DNA of 64,000 nucleotides from JACDAN01 sp035535195 (GTDB lineage Bacteria; Actinomycetota; Thermoleophilia; Gaiellales; Gaiellaceae), in contig DATLQK010000075.1 in assembly GCA_035535195.1 (NCBI GenBank), forward strand, positions 18,771 to 82,770. The letters are read 5' to 3'. Of the stretch, positions 15,151 through 23,867 are shown in pieces. A program made the position numbers and the translations under genes. The notes under the pieces were generated by a model. The model worked only from the letters and a program-made list of their open reading frames with translations, was not told where the DNA came from and did not search any database. Every line of letters begins with the position of its first letter. Position 1 is the first letter of the stretch.

Positions 15151-16217
15151 CCCTCCGCCTCACCACCGCGGGCGAGTCGCACGGCCCGGCGCTCGTCGGG
15201 ATCCTCACGGGCCTCCCGGCCGGGCTCGAGCTCGACCGGGACGCGATCGACGCGGACCTCGCGCGGCGCCAGCAGGGATACGGGCGCAGTCCGCGCCAGC
15301 GGATCGAGCACGACCGGATCGAGATCTACGCCGGGCTGCGGCACGGGCGGACGCTCGGGACGCCGCTCGCGCTCGTCGTCCAGAACCTCGACCACCGCAA
15401 CTGGCAGTGGGGCATGAGCCCGTGGCCCCCGACCGGCGAGCCGGTGGGGAAGGGGACGAAGCCCGTGACGCTGCCGCGCCCCGGCCACGCCGACCTCGCC
15501 GGCGCGCTGAAGTACGGCCACGAGGACGTCCGCAACACGCTCGAGCGGGCGAGTGCGCGGCAGACCGCGATCACCGTCGCCGCGGGTGCGGTCGCGAAGG
15601 CGCTCCTCGCGGAGATCGGCGCCGAGGTTGCAGGGTCGGTCGTCGAGATGGGGTCCGTCGACGAGGCGAAGGCCGACCGTGACACCGTCGGCGGAATCGT
15701 CGAGGTGCGCGCGCACGGCGTGTCGCCGGGGCTCGGCTCGTACGCGACGAAGGAGGCGCGCCTCGACGGGCGACTGGCGGCGGCGCTGATGGGGATCCAG
15801 GCCGTCAAGGGCGTCGAGGTCGGCGAGGGTTTCGGGCTCGCCCGCCTCCGCGGCTCGCAGGCGCACGACGAGATCTTTCGCGACCAGACGGGCGTCTACA
15901 GGGAGACCAACCGCGCCGGCGGGATCGAGGGCGGCGTCTCGAACGGCGAGGAGATCGTCGTCCGCGCGGCGATGAAGCCGCTGCCCACGTTGATGCGACC
16001 GCTCCGCTCCACCGACCTGCAGACGGGCGAGCCGGGCGAGGCGCTCGTCGAGCGCAGCGACACCGCCGCCGTCGAGGCCCTGTCGGTCGTCGCGGAGGCG
16101 GCGGTGGCGCTCGAGCTCGCCGCGGCGGCGAAGGAGAAGTTCGGCGGAGACTCGGTGCCGGACTTCGCGGCGGCGCACCGCGCATACCTCGAGCGGATCC
16201 CGTGGCAACCGCGGTAG
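15147..16217 (+). CDS. aroC: chorismate synthase
   Basis: Converts 5-enolpyruvylshikimate 3-phosphate to chorismate with reduced FMN. 356 residues, full length. Signatures are LTTAGESHGPALVGILTGLP, RRQQGYGRSPRQRIEHD, the RPGHADLAGALKYGHEDVR stretch with its catalytic His, and ASARQTAI. The GTG start overlaps aroE; the end overlaps the aroK-aroB fusion gene by 16 bases. The EPSP synthase gene (aroA) and the first enzyme are not in this window. Confidence 0.97.
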   Translation: MTLRLTTAGESHGPALVGILTGLPAGLELDRDAIDADLARRQQGYGRSPRQRIEHDRIEIYAGLRHGRTLGTPLALVVQNLDHRNWQWGMSPWPPTGEPVGKGTKPVTLPRPGHADLAGALKYGHEDVRNTLERASARQTAITVAAGAVAKALLAEIGAEVAGSVVEMGSVDEAKADRDTVGGIVEVRAHGVSPGLGSYATKEARLDGRLAAALMGIQAVKGVEVGEGFGLARLRGSQAHDEIFRDQTGVYRETNRAGGIEGGVSNGEEIVVRAAMKPLPTLMRPLRSTDLQTGEPGEALVERSDTAAVEALSVVAEAAVALELAAAAKEKFGGDSVPDFAAAHRAYLERIPWQPR

Positions 16218-17530
16218 ACCGGCACGTGGCGCTGATCGGCTTCATGGGCACGGGGAAGTCGACGATCGGCAAGGAGGTGGCCAGGCGGACCGGGCGGCCC
16301 TTCGTCGACACCGACGCGGAGATCGAGGCGCGCCATGGGCCGATCAGCGAGCTCTTCGCCCGCGGCGAGTCCGAGTTCCGCGATGTTGAGGCCAAGGTCG
16401 TCGAGGAGGCGCTGGGCGCGGCCGAGCCCTCGGTGATCGCGCTCGGCGGCGGTGCTTTCGAGGCGGCGCGCACCGACCGCGCGCTCGCCGTGCTGCTCGA
16501 CGTGGACGTCGAGACGGCCTGGGAACGAAGTTACGACACCGGCCGGCCGCTGGCCGAGTCCGAGTCGGCCTTCCGGGCGCTTCACGCCGCTCGCGATTAC
16601 CACGCAGTCGCGGACGCTGTCGCGGAGGACGCCGACGGCGTCCTGCTCGCCGGACTCGGGATCGAGCTCGGGGGCGAGGTGGGGGAGGAAGGCGCTGCGC
16701 TCGTCGCGGACCCGCGGGTGCTGGAGCTCCATCCACTCGACCTAGGCTCCGTGCATCCCGTCTCGTCGAAGACGCTCGAGGCGGCGCAGCGCGTCTGGAG
16801 CGAGCTGCCGATCGGACGCGACGGCACCGTGGTCGGGTACGGGGGAGGCACCACGACCGACGTCGCCGGCTACGTCGCCGCGGCCTACATGCGGGGGGTG
16901 CGCTGGGTCAGCGTCCCGACCACGCTCGTCGGGCAGGTCGACGCGGGCATCGGCGGGAAGGCGGCGGTCGACCTGCCGGAGGCGAAGAACCTCGTGGGCG
17001 CGTTCCACTACCCGGATCGCGTCGTGATCAGGCCGCAGCTGCTCGAGTCGCTGCCGGAGGGAGAACGCCGCAACGGGCTCGCGGAGATCGTCAAGACCGG
17101 CTTGCTCACCGGGCGGTCGGTCTGGGAGCTGCCGGAGGAGGAGATGATCCGCGCCTGCGCCGCCTTCAAGGCGGAGGTCTGCCTCGAGGACCCGTACGAG
17201 CGGACCGGCCGGCGTGAGATCCTGAACCTTGGGCATACGTTCGGTCATGCGCTCGAGGCGGCCTCCGACTACAAGCTCTCGCACGGCGAGGCCGTCGCCC
17301 TCGGGCTGACGGCGGCGCTGCGGCTGTCGGGGCTCGGGATGTCGGACGTCCTCGACGTGCAGCCCGTGCACGTCGACCCCGAGCGCGCCTGGGCCGCGCT
17401 CCGGCGCGACAAGAAGGCGCGGAACGGCAGAATCCGGCTCGTGCTGCTGGAGGAGCTCGGGAGGCCGGTCGTCCGCGAGGTCGAGCCCGCGGACGTGCGC
17501 GCCGCGCTGGACGAGCTGATCGCCGCTTGA
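16202..17530 (+). CDS. aroKB: bifunctional shikimate kinase / 3-dehydroquinate synthase
   Basis: A single 442-residue chain. Residues 1-150 are shikimate kinase: Walker A GFMGTGKST, the DTDAEIE substrate Asp pair, FRDVEAKV and IALGGGAF. From about 165 it is 3-dehydroquinate synthase: VVGYGGGTTTDVAGYVAAAY, PTTLVGQVDAGIGGK, RNGLAEIVKTG, LNLGHTFGHALE and HGEAVALGL. The N-terminal NAD-binding part of the synthase is shortened, and about 15 linker residues join the domains. It catalyses steps 2 and 5 of the shikimate pathway. The GTG start lies inside aroC. Confidence 0.94.
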   Translation: MATAVDRHVALIGFMGTGKSTIGKEVARRTGRPFVDTDAEIEARHGPISELFARGESEFRDVEAKVVEEALGAAEPSVIALGGGAFEAARTDRALAVLLDVDVETAWERSYDTGRPLAESESAFRALHAARDYHAVADAVAEDADGVLLAGLGIELGGEVGEEGAALVADPRVLELHPLDLGSVHPVSSKTLEAAQRVWSELPIGRDGTVVGYGGGTTTDVAGYVAAAYMRGVRWVSVPTTLVGQVDAGIGGKAAVDLPEAKNLVGAFHYPDRVVIRPQLLESLPEGERRNGLAEIVKTGLLTGRSVWELPEEEMIRACAAFKAEVCLEDPYERTGRREILNLGHTFGHALEAASDYKLSHGEAVALGLTAALRLSGLGMSDVLDVQPVHVDPERAWAALRRDKKARNGRIRLVLLEELGRPVVREVEPADVRAALDELIAA

Positions 17531-17952
17531 TGGTCGCGGTGCTGAACGGCGTGAACCTGAACACGCTCGACCGCCGCGATCCGGCGCTCTACGGCGGTCT
17601 CTCGCTGGCACAGCTCGACGACCGGGTGCGGTCGTGGGGGCAAGAGCTCGGCTGCGAGGTCCTCTGCCGCCAGACGAACAGCGAGGGCGAGTACGTCCTT
17701 TGGTGCCAGGAGCTGGGCGAGAGCGCCGACGGGCTGATCGTCAACCCGGGCGCGTGGTCGCACTACAGCTACGCGATCCACGACGCGCTCGAGCTGGCAC
17801 GGGGGCCGGTCGTCGAGGTGCACCTCTCCGACATCGAGCGGCGCGAGGAGTGGCGGCGGCACTCGGTGATCGCGGCCCTGGCGGCGCACCGTGTGATCGG
17901 CAAGGGGCCCGACGGCTACAGGGAGGCGCTGGAATTCCTGGCGCGCGGATAG
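17530..17952 (+). CDS. aroQ: type II 3-dehydroquinate dehydratase
   Basis: Dehydrates 3-dehydroquinate to 3-dehydroshikimate. 140 residues from the ATG that overlaps the preceding TGA; a TTG one codon earlier is possible. The type II signatures are VLNGVNLNTLDRRDPALYGG with the catalytic Tyr, RQTNSEGEYV, NPGAWSHYSYAIHDAL with the catalytic His, and EVHLSDIERREEWRRHS. It completes an AroE-C-KB-Q cluster. The stop TAG lies within ATAG at 17949-17952, where the next gene may begin. Confidence 0.95.
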   Translation: MVAVLNGVNLNTLDRRDPALYGGLSLAQLDDRVRSWGQELGCEVLCRQTNSEGEYVLWCQELGESADGLIVNPGAWSHYSYAIHDALELARGPVVEVHLSDIERREEWRRHSVIAALAAHRVIGKGPDGYREALEFLARG

Positions 17953-17987
17953 AGCGGCTGCTGCCGCTCCTGGAGCAGCCGCTCCTG

Positions 17988-18977
17988 GTGACGGCACCGG
18001 TGAACGTCCGGTACCTGACCGGGTTCGAGAGCACGAACGCCGCGGTCCTGGTCGCGACGGACGGGACGGTCCGCCTCTTCACCGACTTCCGCTACGCGGA
18101 GCGGGCGCGGCAGCTCGAGGACGTGGACGTGGTCGAGACGCCCCGCTACCTCTACACCGACCTGCCGCAGCATCTATCCGGGCCGGTGGCGTTCGAGGCG
18201 GACGCGCTGACCTACGCGAACTACGAGTTCCTCCGCGAGGGCGGCGTGGAGCTCGTGCCGCGCCGCGGGGTCGTCGAGACGCTGCGGGCGGTGAAGGAGC
18301 CGGAGGAGCTGGAGGCGATCCGGCGGGCTGCGGACGTCACCGACGCGACGTACGACCGGCTCGCCGCGGAGCAGATCGCCGGGAAGACGGAGCAGGAGCT
18401 CGTCTGGCGGATGGAGGTGCTCTTCCACGAGTGCGGCGCGGACGGGCTCGCGTTCGACGTCGACATCGCGGCCGGGCCGACGGCGGCGAGCCCGCACGCG
18501 GTGCCGGGCGACCGCGTCGTGCGGGAGGGCGAGTTCGTGCTCGTTGACGCGGGCGCAACGGTCGACGGCTACTGCTCGGACTGCACGCGGACGTTCGCCG
18601 TCGGCGAGGTCTCGGATTTGCTGCGGGAGCTCTACGACGTCGTGCTGCGCGCCCAGCAGGCGGGGGTGGAGGTGGTGCGGCCGGGGGCCGGCGGCCGGGA
18701 GGTGGACGCGGCCGCGCGCGCGGTGATCGCGGAGGCCGGCTACGGGGAGAGCTTCGGCCACGGGCTCGGGCACGGCCTGGGCCTGCTCGTCCACGAGGCG
18801 CCGGTGCTTCGCCCCGAGAGCGAGGACGTGCTCGTGCCGGGCAACGTCGTCACGGTCGAGCCGGGGATCTACCTGAGCGGTGTGGCGGGCGTCCGGATCG
18901 AGGATCTCGTCGTCGTCACCCTCGAGGGCGTGGAGGTGGTGAGCCGGTTCCCCAGGGAGCTGACGGCGGTTCGGTAG
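17988..18977 (+). CDS. M24 metallopeptidase (Xaa-Pro dipeptidase/aminopeptidase family)
   Basis: A cytoplasmic dimetal peptidase that releases residues bound to proline. The metal ligands are visible: the Asp pair in VLVDAGATVDGYCSDCTRTF, His in GHGLGHGLGLLVHEAP, Glu in VEPGIYL and Glu in RIEDLV. The creatinase N-domain begins NVRYLTGF. The start is uncertain. GTG 17988 is the first standard start codon, but the family N-terminus (IERLLPLLEQPLLVTAP) is encoded from 17949, where only ATA is available. It sits between aroQ and efp as in many actinobacteria. Confidence 0.85.
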   Translation: MTAPVNVRYLTGFESTNAAVLVATDGTVRLFTDFRYAERARQLEDVDVVETPRYLYTDLPQHLSGPVAFEADALTYANYEFLREGGVELVPRRGVVETLRAVKEPEELEAIRRAADVTDATYDRLAAEQIAGKTEQELVWRMEVLFHECGADGLAFDVDIAAGPTAASPHAVPGDRVVREGEFVLVDAGATVDGYCSDCTRTFAVGEVSDLLRELYDVVLRAQQAGVEVVRPGAGGREVDAAARAVIAEAGYGESFGHGLGHGLGLLVHEAPVLRPESEDVLVPGNVVTVEPGIYLSGVAGVRIEDLVVVTLEGVEVVSRFPRELTAVR

Positions 18978-18980
18978 ATT
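18975..18980 (+). promoter_or_regulatory. -10 hexamer of efp overlapping stop of M24 gene
   Basis: TAGATT, 10 nt before the ATG at 18991. Its TAG is the stop of the peptidase gene. Confidence 0.4.
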
Positions 18981-18990
18981 GGCGCCGCCG

Positions 18991-19557
18991 ATGGCGGAGC
19001 AGGTCAGCACCAACCAGTTCAAGAACGGCATGCACATCGAGCACGAGGGCTCGGTGTGGCGCGTGGTCGAGTTCCAGCACGTGAAGCCCGGGAAGGGCGG
19101 CGCGTTCGTCCGCACCCGGCTGAAGCGGCTCGACTCCGGCGCCGTCGTCGACAAGACCTTCCGCGCGGGCGAGAAGTTCGCGCGTGTGCTGACGGAGACG
19201 AAGAACGTCCAGTACCTCTACGACTCCGGCGACGACGTCGTCTTCATGGACGAGCAGACCTACGAGCAGATCAGCCTGCCGCGGGACTCGGTCTCGGACG
19301 CGCTCGAGTACCTGGAGCCGTCCAACTCCGTGCAGCTCCTGCTCGTCGACGGACAGCCCACGGGCGTGCAGATGCCGGGGTCGGTCGAGCTGACGGTGAC
19401 GGAGACCGAGCCGGGCGTCCGCGGCGACACCGTCTCGAACGTGACGAAGCCGGCGACGCTTGCGACCGGCGCCGTCGTCCAGGTGCCGCTGTTCGTGAAT
19501 CAGGGCGACCGGATCAAGGTCGACCCGCGCGACGGCCGCTACATCTCGCGCGCCTGA
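18991..19557 (+). CDS. efp: elongation factor P
   Basis: Binds between the P and E sites of the ribosome and relieves stalling at polyproline. 188 residues with three beta-barrel domains. The tip loop reads HVKPGKGGAF with the tip Lys at 35, the PGKG form usual in actinobacteria where the Lys is generally unmodified. The ending VPLFVNQGDRIKVDPRDGRY is the EF-P signature. The window also encodes a protein with a run of 14 prolines (33335-34153), a natural EF-P client. The ATG at 18991 is preferred over the TTG at 18979. Confidence 0.96.
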   Translation: MAEQVSTNQFKNGMHIEHEGSVWRVVEFQHVKPGKGGAFVRTRLKRLDSGAVVDKTFRAGEKFARVLTETKNVQYLYDSGDDVVFMDEQTYEQISLPRDSVSDALEYLEPSNSVQLLLVDGQPTGVQMPGSVELTVTETEPGVRGDTVSNVTKPATLATGAVVQVPLFVNQGDRIKVDPRDGRYISRA

Positions 19558-19611
19558 CTTCGACCGCGCCCGCCGGGCCGGGTGAAGAACCAGGGGTTGG
19601 AAGGGCGCTTC

Positions 19612-19617
19612 TACACT
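19612..19617 (+). promoter_or_regulatory. -10 hexamer of DUF1361 gene
   Basis: TACACT, 7 nt before the ATG at 19625. Confidence 0.45.
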
Positions 19618-19624
19618 TTTCGGC

Positions 19625-20293
19625 ATGCGCACGATGAGCGACCGCCGAGCGCTCGCGCTCTTCTCGCTCGCCCTCGCTTCCGCGCTCTGCCTGGGCGCGC
19701 TCCTCGCCCGCTGGGTCTACTCGGAATCGGGTGCGTACGGGTTCATGCTCTGGAACCTCTTCCTCGCCTGGATCCCGGTTGCGGCGGCCGTGGCGGTGTA
19801 CGACGGCCAGCGCCGCGGCGCCCGGCTGACGCACCTGCTGCCGCTGGCCGTGATCTGGCTGCTCTTCCTCCCGAACGCGCCCTACCTGCTCACCGACTTC
19901 GTCCACCTCGGCTCACGCGACGACGCACCGCTCTGGTTCGACATCGTCCTCTTCGGCTCGTTCGCGTGGACGGGGATGCTGCTCGGGTTCCTCTCGATCT
20001 TCCTGATGCAGGGGATCGTCCGGCGCGAGTACGGCTGGGTCTGGGGCTGGGTGCTCGTCGCCGCCAGCCTGTTGCTGAGCTCGTTCGGGATTTACCTCGG
20101 CCGCTCGCTCGGCTGGAACAGCTGGGACTTCCTCGTCCGGCCCGGCGCGCTCGTCGCCGACATCTGGGCGCGCGTCGCGGACCCGCTCGCGTATCCGCGC
20201 GGCGTCGGGATGACCGTCGCGCTGACGCTCGTCCTCGCCACGGGCTACCTCACGGTCTACGCCTTCGCCCGACTCGGCGCGACTGAGCGTTAG
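19625..20293 (+). CDS. DUF1361-family membrane protein
   Basis: 222 residues with six hydrophobic segments, at about 9-29, 38-58, 70-92, 105-127, 138-158 and 196-216. The family signature WNLFLAWIPV, then WLLFLPNAPYLLTDFVHLG and PLWFDIVLFGSFAWTGML, places it in the DUF1361 family of integral membrane proteins with no proven function. A second ATG lies at 19634. The gene stands alone between efp and the carboxylase genes; its TAG begins the hexamer for the next gene. Confidence 0.85.
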   Translation: MRTMSDRRALALFSLALASALCLGALLARWVYSESGAYGFMLWNLFLAWIPVAAAVAVYDGQRRGARLTHLLPLAVIWLLFLPNAPYLLTDFVHLGSRDDAPLWFDIVLFGSFAWTGMLLGFLSIFLMQGIVRREYGWVWGWVLVAASLLLSSFGIYLGRSLGWNSWDFLVRPGALVADIWARVADPLAYPRGVGMTVALTLVLATGYLTVYAFARLGATER

Positions 20294-20296
20294 GCT
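20291..20296 (+). promoter_or_regulatory. -10 hexamer overlapping stop of DUF1361 gene
   Basis: TAGGCT, 7 nt before the GTG at 20304. Its TAG is the upstream stop. Confidence 0.45.
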
Positions 20297-20303
20297 CGGG
20301 GCC

Positions 20304-22133
20304 GTGCCCGCCCTCATCGACACGACGGTCAGGCTGCTGAGCCAGGAGCCGCTCGTCGGGAACGTCCCGACGGCGTCGATTCTCGACCTGGCCGAGCTGC
20401 TCGACGGCGCCGGCTTCGCCGCGCTCGAGGTCTCCGGCGGCGGCGTCTTCGACAGCGCCGTGCGGCGCGGCGTCGAGTCCCCGTGGGAGCGCATTCGCGC
20501 GATCCGAGCACGGACGAAGACGCCGCTCGGGATGGCCCTCCGGGGCCGCTTCCTCGTCGGCTCCCAGCCGGTCGGCGGCGACTTCGTCCGCCGGTTCGTG
20601 ATGACCGCTGCCGAGAACGGCATCGACGTCTTCCGCCTCCACGACCCGCTGAACGACGTCTCGAACCTGCAGGACGCGGGTGAGGCGATCACGAGCGCCG
20701 AGCGCGAGTTCGATGCGGGGCTGCTCTACAGCCCCGGCCCGACGGGCGAGACCGACACGCTCGTGGAGCGCGCCAAGAAGCTGCCAGAGCTCGGCGCCGC
20801 CCGCATCCTTCTGCACGATCCCTCCGGCTCGCTCGAGCCGCACCGGTCGGGCGAGCTCGTCTCGGCGCTCGCCGAGGCCAGCGGCCTCCCGATCGGGATC
20901 TACTGCCAGGGCTCCGGAGGCAGCGCCCTGGCCGCGGCGCTCGAGGCGGCGCGTGCCGGCGCCGACCGCATCGCCTGCACGACCTACCCGGTGGCGCTCG
21001 TGCTGCACCGCGTCGCGGCGGAAGGCCTGGCCGACGCCCTTCGCGGGCTCGGGCTCGACCCGGGGATCGACGTGCCTCGCGTATGGAAGGCGGCGGAGCT
21101 CGTCGACGAGCACATCGGGGACGAGCCGATTACGCCGCTCACTCCGCGCATCGCCGTCCGCGCGGCGGCGCACGACCTGCCGGCGGGCCTCGTTGCCGCC
21201 CTCGAGAGCCACCTGCGCGCGCTGTCAGCCGGTGACCGGCTCGACGAGGTGCTCGACGAGCTGGGGCGGATCCGGGCCGAGGCGGGCTGGCCGCCGCTCG
21301 CGGCCCCGATCGGCCAGGTGCTCGGGAGCCAGGCGCTGATCCACGTGCTCTCCGCCGCCCGGTACCAGGTGGTGGTGGACGAGCTCCGCGCGCTCTACGC
21401 CGGCGACTTCGGCCAGCCGCCCACGGAGTTCGACCCGACCGCCCGCCGCGCGATCGAGCTCGTCTCCGACGGCACACCCGCTGCCGAGCCGGCCGCCGAC
21501 CTCGACGCCGTCCGGGACGAGGCCCGAGGGCTCGCGGCCAGCGACGAGGAGCTCCTCCTCCTGGCGCTCTTCGGCGACGAGGCCGAGGCGCTGCTGCACG
21601 CCGTTCGCGGGCGCGCCCGCGGCGAGGAAGGCCTCGTCGGCGGCTCCGTCGACCAGACCAGAGCGGAGACGATCCGGGAGCTCGTGCGGATCGTCCAGGA
21701 AAGCGGCGTGGGCGAGATCGCAGTCGAGGAGTCCGGCATGCGCGTGACGGTGAAGCGCCGGGAGGAGACGGAGGCCGCGCCGCAGGCGCCGGAACCCGCC
21801 CCTTCGATCCCGACGCCCGACGATCTGGCCCTGCCCGCCGCCGCCGTAGCGGCGCCGGAGACGGACGGCGTGATCCGCGTCGAGGCCCCGATGGTCGGCA
21901 CCTTCTACCGGGCGCCGTCGCCGGGCGCGCCGCCGTTCGTCGAGGAGGGCGCCTCCGTCGCCAGGGGCCAGACGCTGTGCATTCTCGAGGCGATGAAGCT
22001 GATGAACGAGATCAAGTCGGAGCTCGACGGGACGATTCGCCGGATCCACGTCGGGAACGGCGAGGCCGTGGAGTTCGGCCAGCTCCTGTTCGAGATCGAG
22101 CCGGCGCTGGGACGGCCGGTCGATGCCCTCTAG
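20304..22133 (+). CDS. accB: carboxyltransferase-like domain (degenerate) fused to biotin carboxyl carrier protein
   Basis: A 609-residue fusion. Residues 450-600 are a complete AccB-type carrier: helix TIRELVRIVQESGVGEI, Pro/Ala linker, and biotinyl domain with EAMKLMNE, biotinylated Lys at 565. Residues 1-390 have the fold of the pyruvate carboxylase/oxaloacetate decarboxylase carboxyltransferase (DTTVR at 6-10, AAENGIDVFRLHDPLNDV at 102-119). The metal ligands are gone: the Asp of RDAHQ is Leu11, the carbamylated Lys is His171, and the HxH pair is Tyr200/Gln202. The domain is thus probably structural or regulatory. It overlaps accC by 11 bases. Confidence 0.82.
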   Translation: MPALIDTTVRLLSQEPLVGNVPTASILDLAELLDGAGFAALEVSGGGVFDSAVRRGVESPWERIRAIRARTKTPLGMALRGRFLVGSQPVGGDFVRRFVMTAAENGIDVFRLHDPLNDVSNLQDAGEAITSAEREFDAGLLYSPGPTGETDTLVERAKKLPELGAARILLHDPSGSLEPHRSGELVSALAEASGLPIGIYCQGSGGSALAAALEAARAGADRIACTTYPVALVLHRVAAEGLADALRGLGLDPGIDVPRVWKAAELVDEHIGDEPITPLTPRIAVRAAAHDLPAGLVAALESHLRALSAGDRLDEVLDELGRIRAEAGWPPLAAPIGQVLGSQALIHVLSAARYQVVVDELRALYAGDFGQPPTEFDPTARRAIELVSDGTPAAEPAADLDAVRDEARGLAASDEELLLLALFGDEAEALLHAVRGRARGEEGLVGGSVDQTRAETIRELVRIVQESGVGEIAVEESGMRVTVKRREETEAAPQAPEPAPSIPTPDDLALPAAAVAAPETDGVIRVEAPMVGTFYRAPSPGAPPFVEEGASVARGQTLCILEAMKLMNEIKSELDGTIRRIHVGNGEAVEFGQLLFEIEPALGRPVDAL

Positions 22134-23490
22134 GCCGTTCAACCGCGTCCTGATCGCGAACCGCGGCGAAGTCGCCGTCCGCGTGATCCGGGCGCTGCAC
22201 GAGCTCGACATCGAGGCGGTTGCCGTCTACTCGACGGCCGACGAGGACTCGTTGCACGTCAAGCTCGCCGACCGCGCGGTGTGCATCGGCCCGCCGCCCT
22301 CGGCCGACAGTTACCTCCGGATTCCGTCGATCGTGGCGGCTGCCAACACGACCGGGTGCCAGGCCGTCCATCCGGGCTGGGGGTTCCTCGCCGAGAACCC
22401 GGCGTTCGCCACTGCGTGTGCCCAGAACGACGTCGTCTTCATCGGTCCCTCGCCGGATGTGATGGCCCGGATGGGCGACAAGGCATCGGCCCGCGAGGAG
22501 ATGGGCGCCGCCGGGGTACCGCTCGCCCCGGGCACGCCGCCGCTCGAGGCGGACGAGGTCGCCGACGGGGCCCGCGAGGTCGGCTACCCAGTGCTGCTGA
22601 AGGCATCGGCCGGCGGCGGCGGCAAGGGCATGCGGCTGGTCGAGGACCCCGATGAGCTCGAGCGGGCGTTCGCGATGGCCTCCGGGGAGGCCGAGTCCGC
22701 CTTCGGTGACGGCCGGATGTACCTCGAGAAGGCGATCGTCCCCGCGCGGCACGTCGAGATCCAGGTGATCGCGGACAGGCACGGCGGCGTGCTCACGCTC
22801 GGCGAGCGCGAGTGCTCGATCCAGCGGCGGCACCAGAAGCTGATCGAGGAGTCGCCGTCCCCGGCGCTCACGCCCGAGCTGCGAGAGGAGATGGAGGCGA
22901 CCGTGGAGCGGGCGGTGAAGCGCATCGGCTACACGAACGCGGGCACGTTCGAGTTCCTGCTCGGGCCCGACGGATCGTTCTACTTCATCGAGCTGAACGC
23001 GCGGCTCCAGGTCGAGCACCCCGTCAGCGAGCTGATCACCGGGATCGACCTCGTCCACGAGCAGATCCGCGTCGCGGCGGGCGAGGCCCTCGAGCTTACG
23101 GGACGCGCGCCGCGCCGCGGGCACGCGATCGAGGTGCGCGTGAACGCCGAGGACCCCTCTCGCGACTTCATGCCGATGCCCGGCCTCGTCTCGCAGTACC
23201 GCCCGCCGCTCGGCCCCGGCGTCCGCGTCGACACGCACGTCGAGGAGGGAACGGTGATCCCGCCGTTCTACGACTCGCTCGTCGCGAAGGTGATCGCGTG
23301 GGCCCCGGACCGGGACCGCGCCCTCGCGCGCTGCCTCCGCGCGCTGAACGAGTTCGAGGTCGTCGGCATCCCGACGACGATCGGCGCTGCCGCCGAGGTG
23401 ATCCGCAGCGAGGGCTTCGCCCGCGGGAACTACTCGACGAGCTACCTCGAGGAGGTCTCCCTCCCGGCGCTCTCCGAGGTCGAGACGTGA
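22123..23490 (+). CDS. accC: biotin carboxylase
   Basis: ATP-dependent carboxylation of biotin on the carrier protein, the first half-reaction of acetyl- or propionyl-CoA carboxylase. 455 residues, full length. ATP-grasp motifs include KASAGGGGKGMR, LEKAIVPARHVEIQVIAD, ERECSIQRRHQKLIEE, FYFIELNARLQVEHPVSE and the catalytic Arg region. The ATG lies 11 bases inside the upstream gene, so the carrier and carboxylase are translated together. No active carboxyltransferase (accA/accD) gene is in this window. Confidence 0.97.
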   Translation: MPSRPFNRVLIANRGEVAVRVIRALHELDIEAVAVYSTADEDSLHVKLADRAVCIGPPPSADSYLRIPSIVAAANTTGCQAVHPGWGFLAENPAFATACAQNDVVFIGPSPDVMARMGDKASAREEMGAAGVPLAPGTPPLEADEVADGAREVGYPVLLKASAGGGGKGMRLVEDPDELERAFAMASGEAESAFGDGRMYLEKAIVPARHVEIQVIADRHGGVLTLGERECSIQRRHQKLIEESPSPALTPELREEMEATVERAVKRIGYTNAGTFEFLLGPDGSFYFIELNARLQVEHPVSELITGIDLVHEQIRVAAGEALELTGRAPRRGHAIEVRVNAEDPSRDFMPMPGLVSQYRPPLGPGVRVDTHVEEGTVIPPFYDSLVAKVIAWAPDRDRALARCLRALNEFEVVGIPTTIGAAAEVIRSEGFARGNYSTSYLEEVSLPALSEVET

Positions 23491-23867
23491 CGAGCCGGCG
23501 GGAGGCGCGCCGCGCCGCCGTGTTCATGCTCTTCCAGTGGGACCTCACCGGTGAGCCGCTCGGGTCGACGTACGAGGGCGACGTGGACGACTTCGCGCGC
23601 GAGACCGCCGAGGCGGTCAAGGCGCGCGCCGTGGAGCTCGATCGCCGCATCGACGAGACGACCGAGGACTGGCCCGCGGACCGGCTCGGGGCGCTCGAGC
23701 GGAACGTTCTCCGCGTCGGCATCTACGAGCTCGAACGGGGCGAGGTGCCGCCCGAGGTCGCGATCGACGAGGCCGTGCGGCTGGCGAAGCGGTACTCGTC
23801 GGACGAGGCGGGGCGGCTCGTGAACGGGATCCTCGGGCGGGTGGCGCGGGAGACTGCGCGGCGATGA
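23487..23867 (+). CDS. nusB: transcription antitermination protein NusB
   Basis: 126-residue all-helical RNA-binding protein that joins NusE (S10) on boxA RNA in rRNA antitermination. The signatures are RREARRAAVFMLFQWDLTG at the N-terminus, then WPADRLGALERNVLRVGIYEL, and PPEVAIDEAVRLAKRYSSDEAGRLVNGIL at the end, split by ordinary variation. The GTG start overlaps the accC stop, and the TGA overlaps the next ATG. Confidence 0.93.
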   Translation: MTSRREARRAAVFMLFQWDLTGEPLGSTYEGDVDDFARETAEAVKARAVELDRRIDETTEDWPADRLGALERNVLRVGIYELERGEVPPEVAIDEAVRLAKRYSSDEAGRLVNGILGRVARETARR

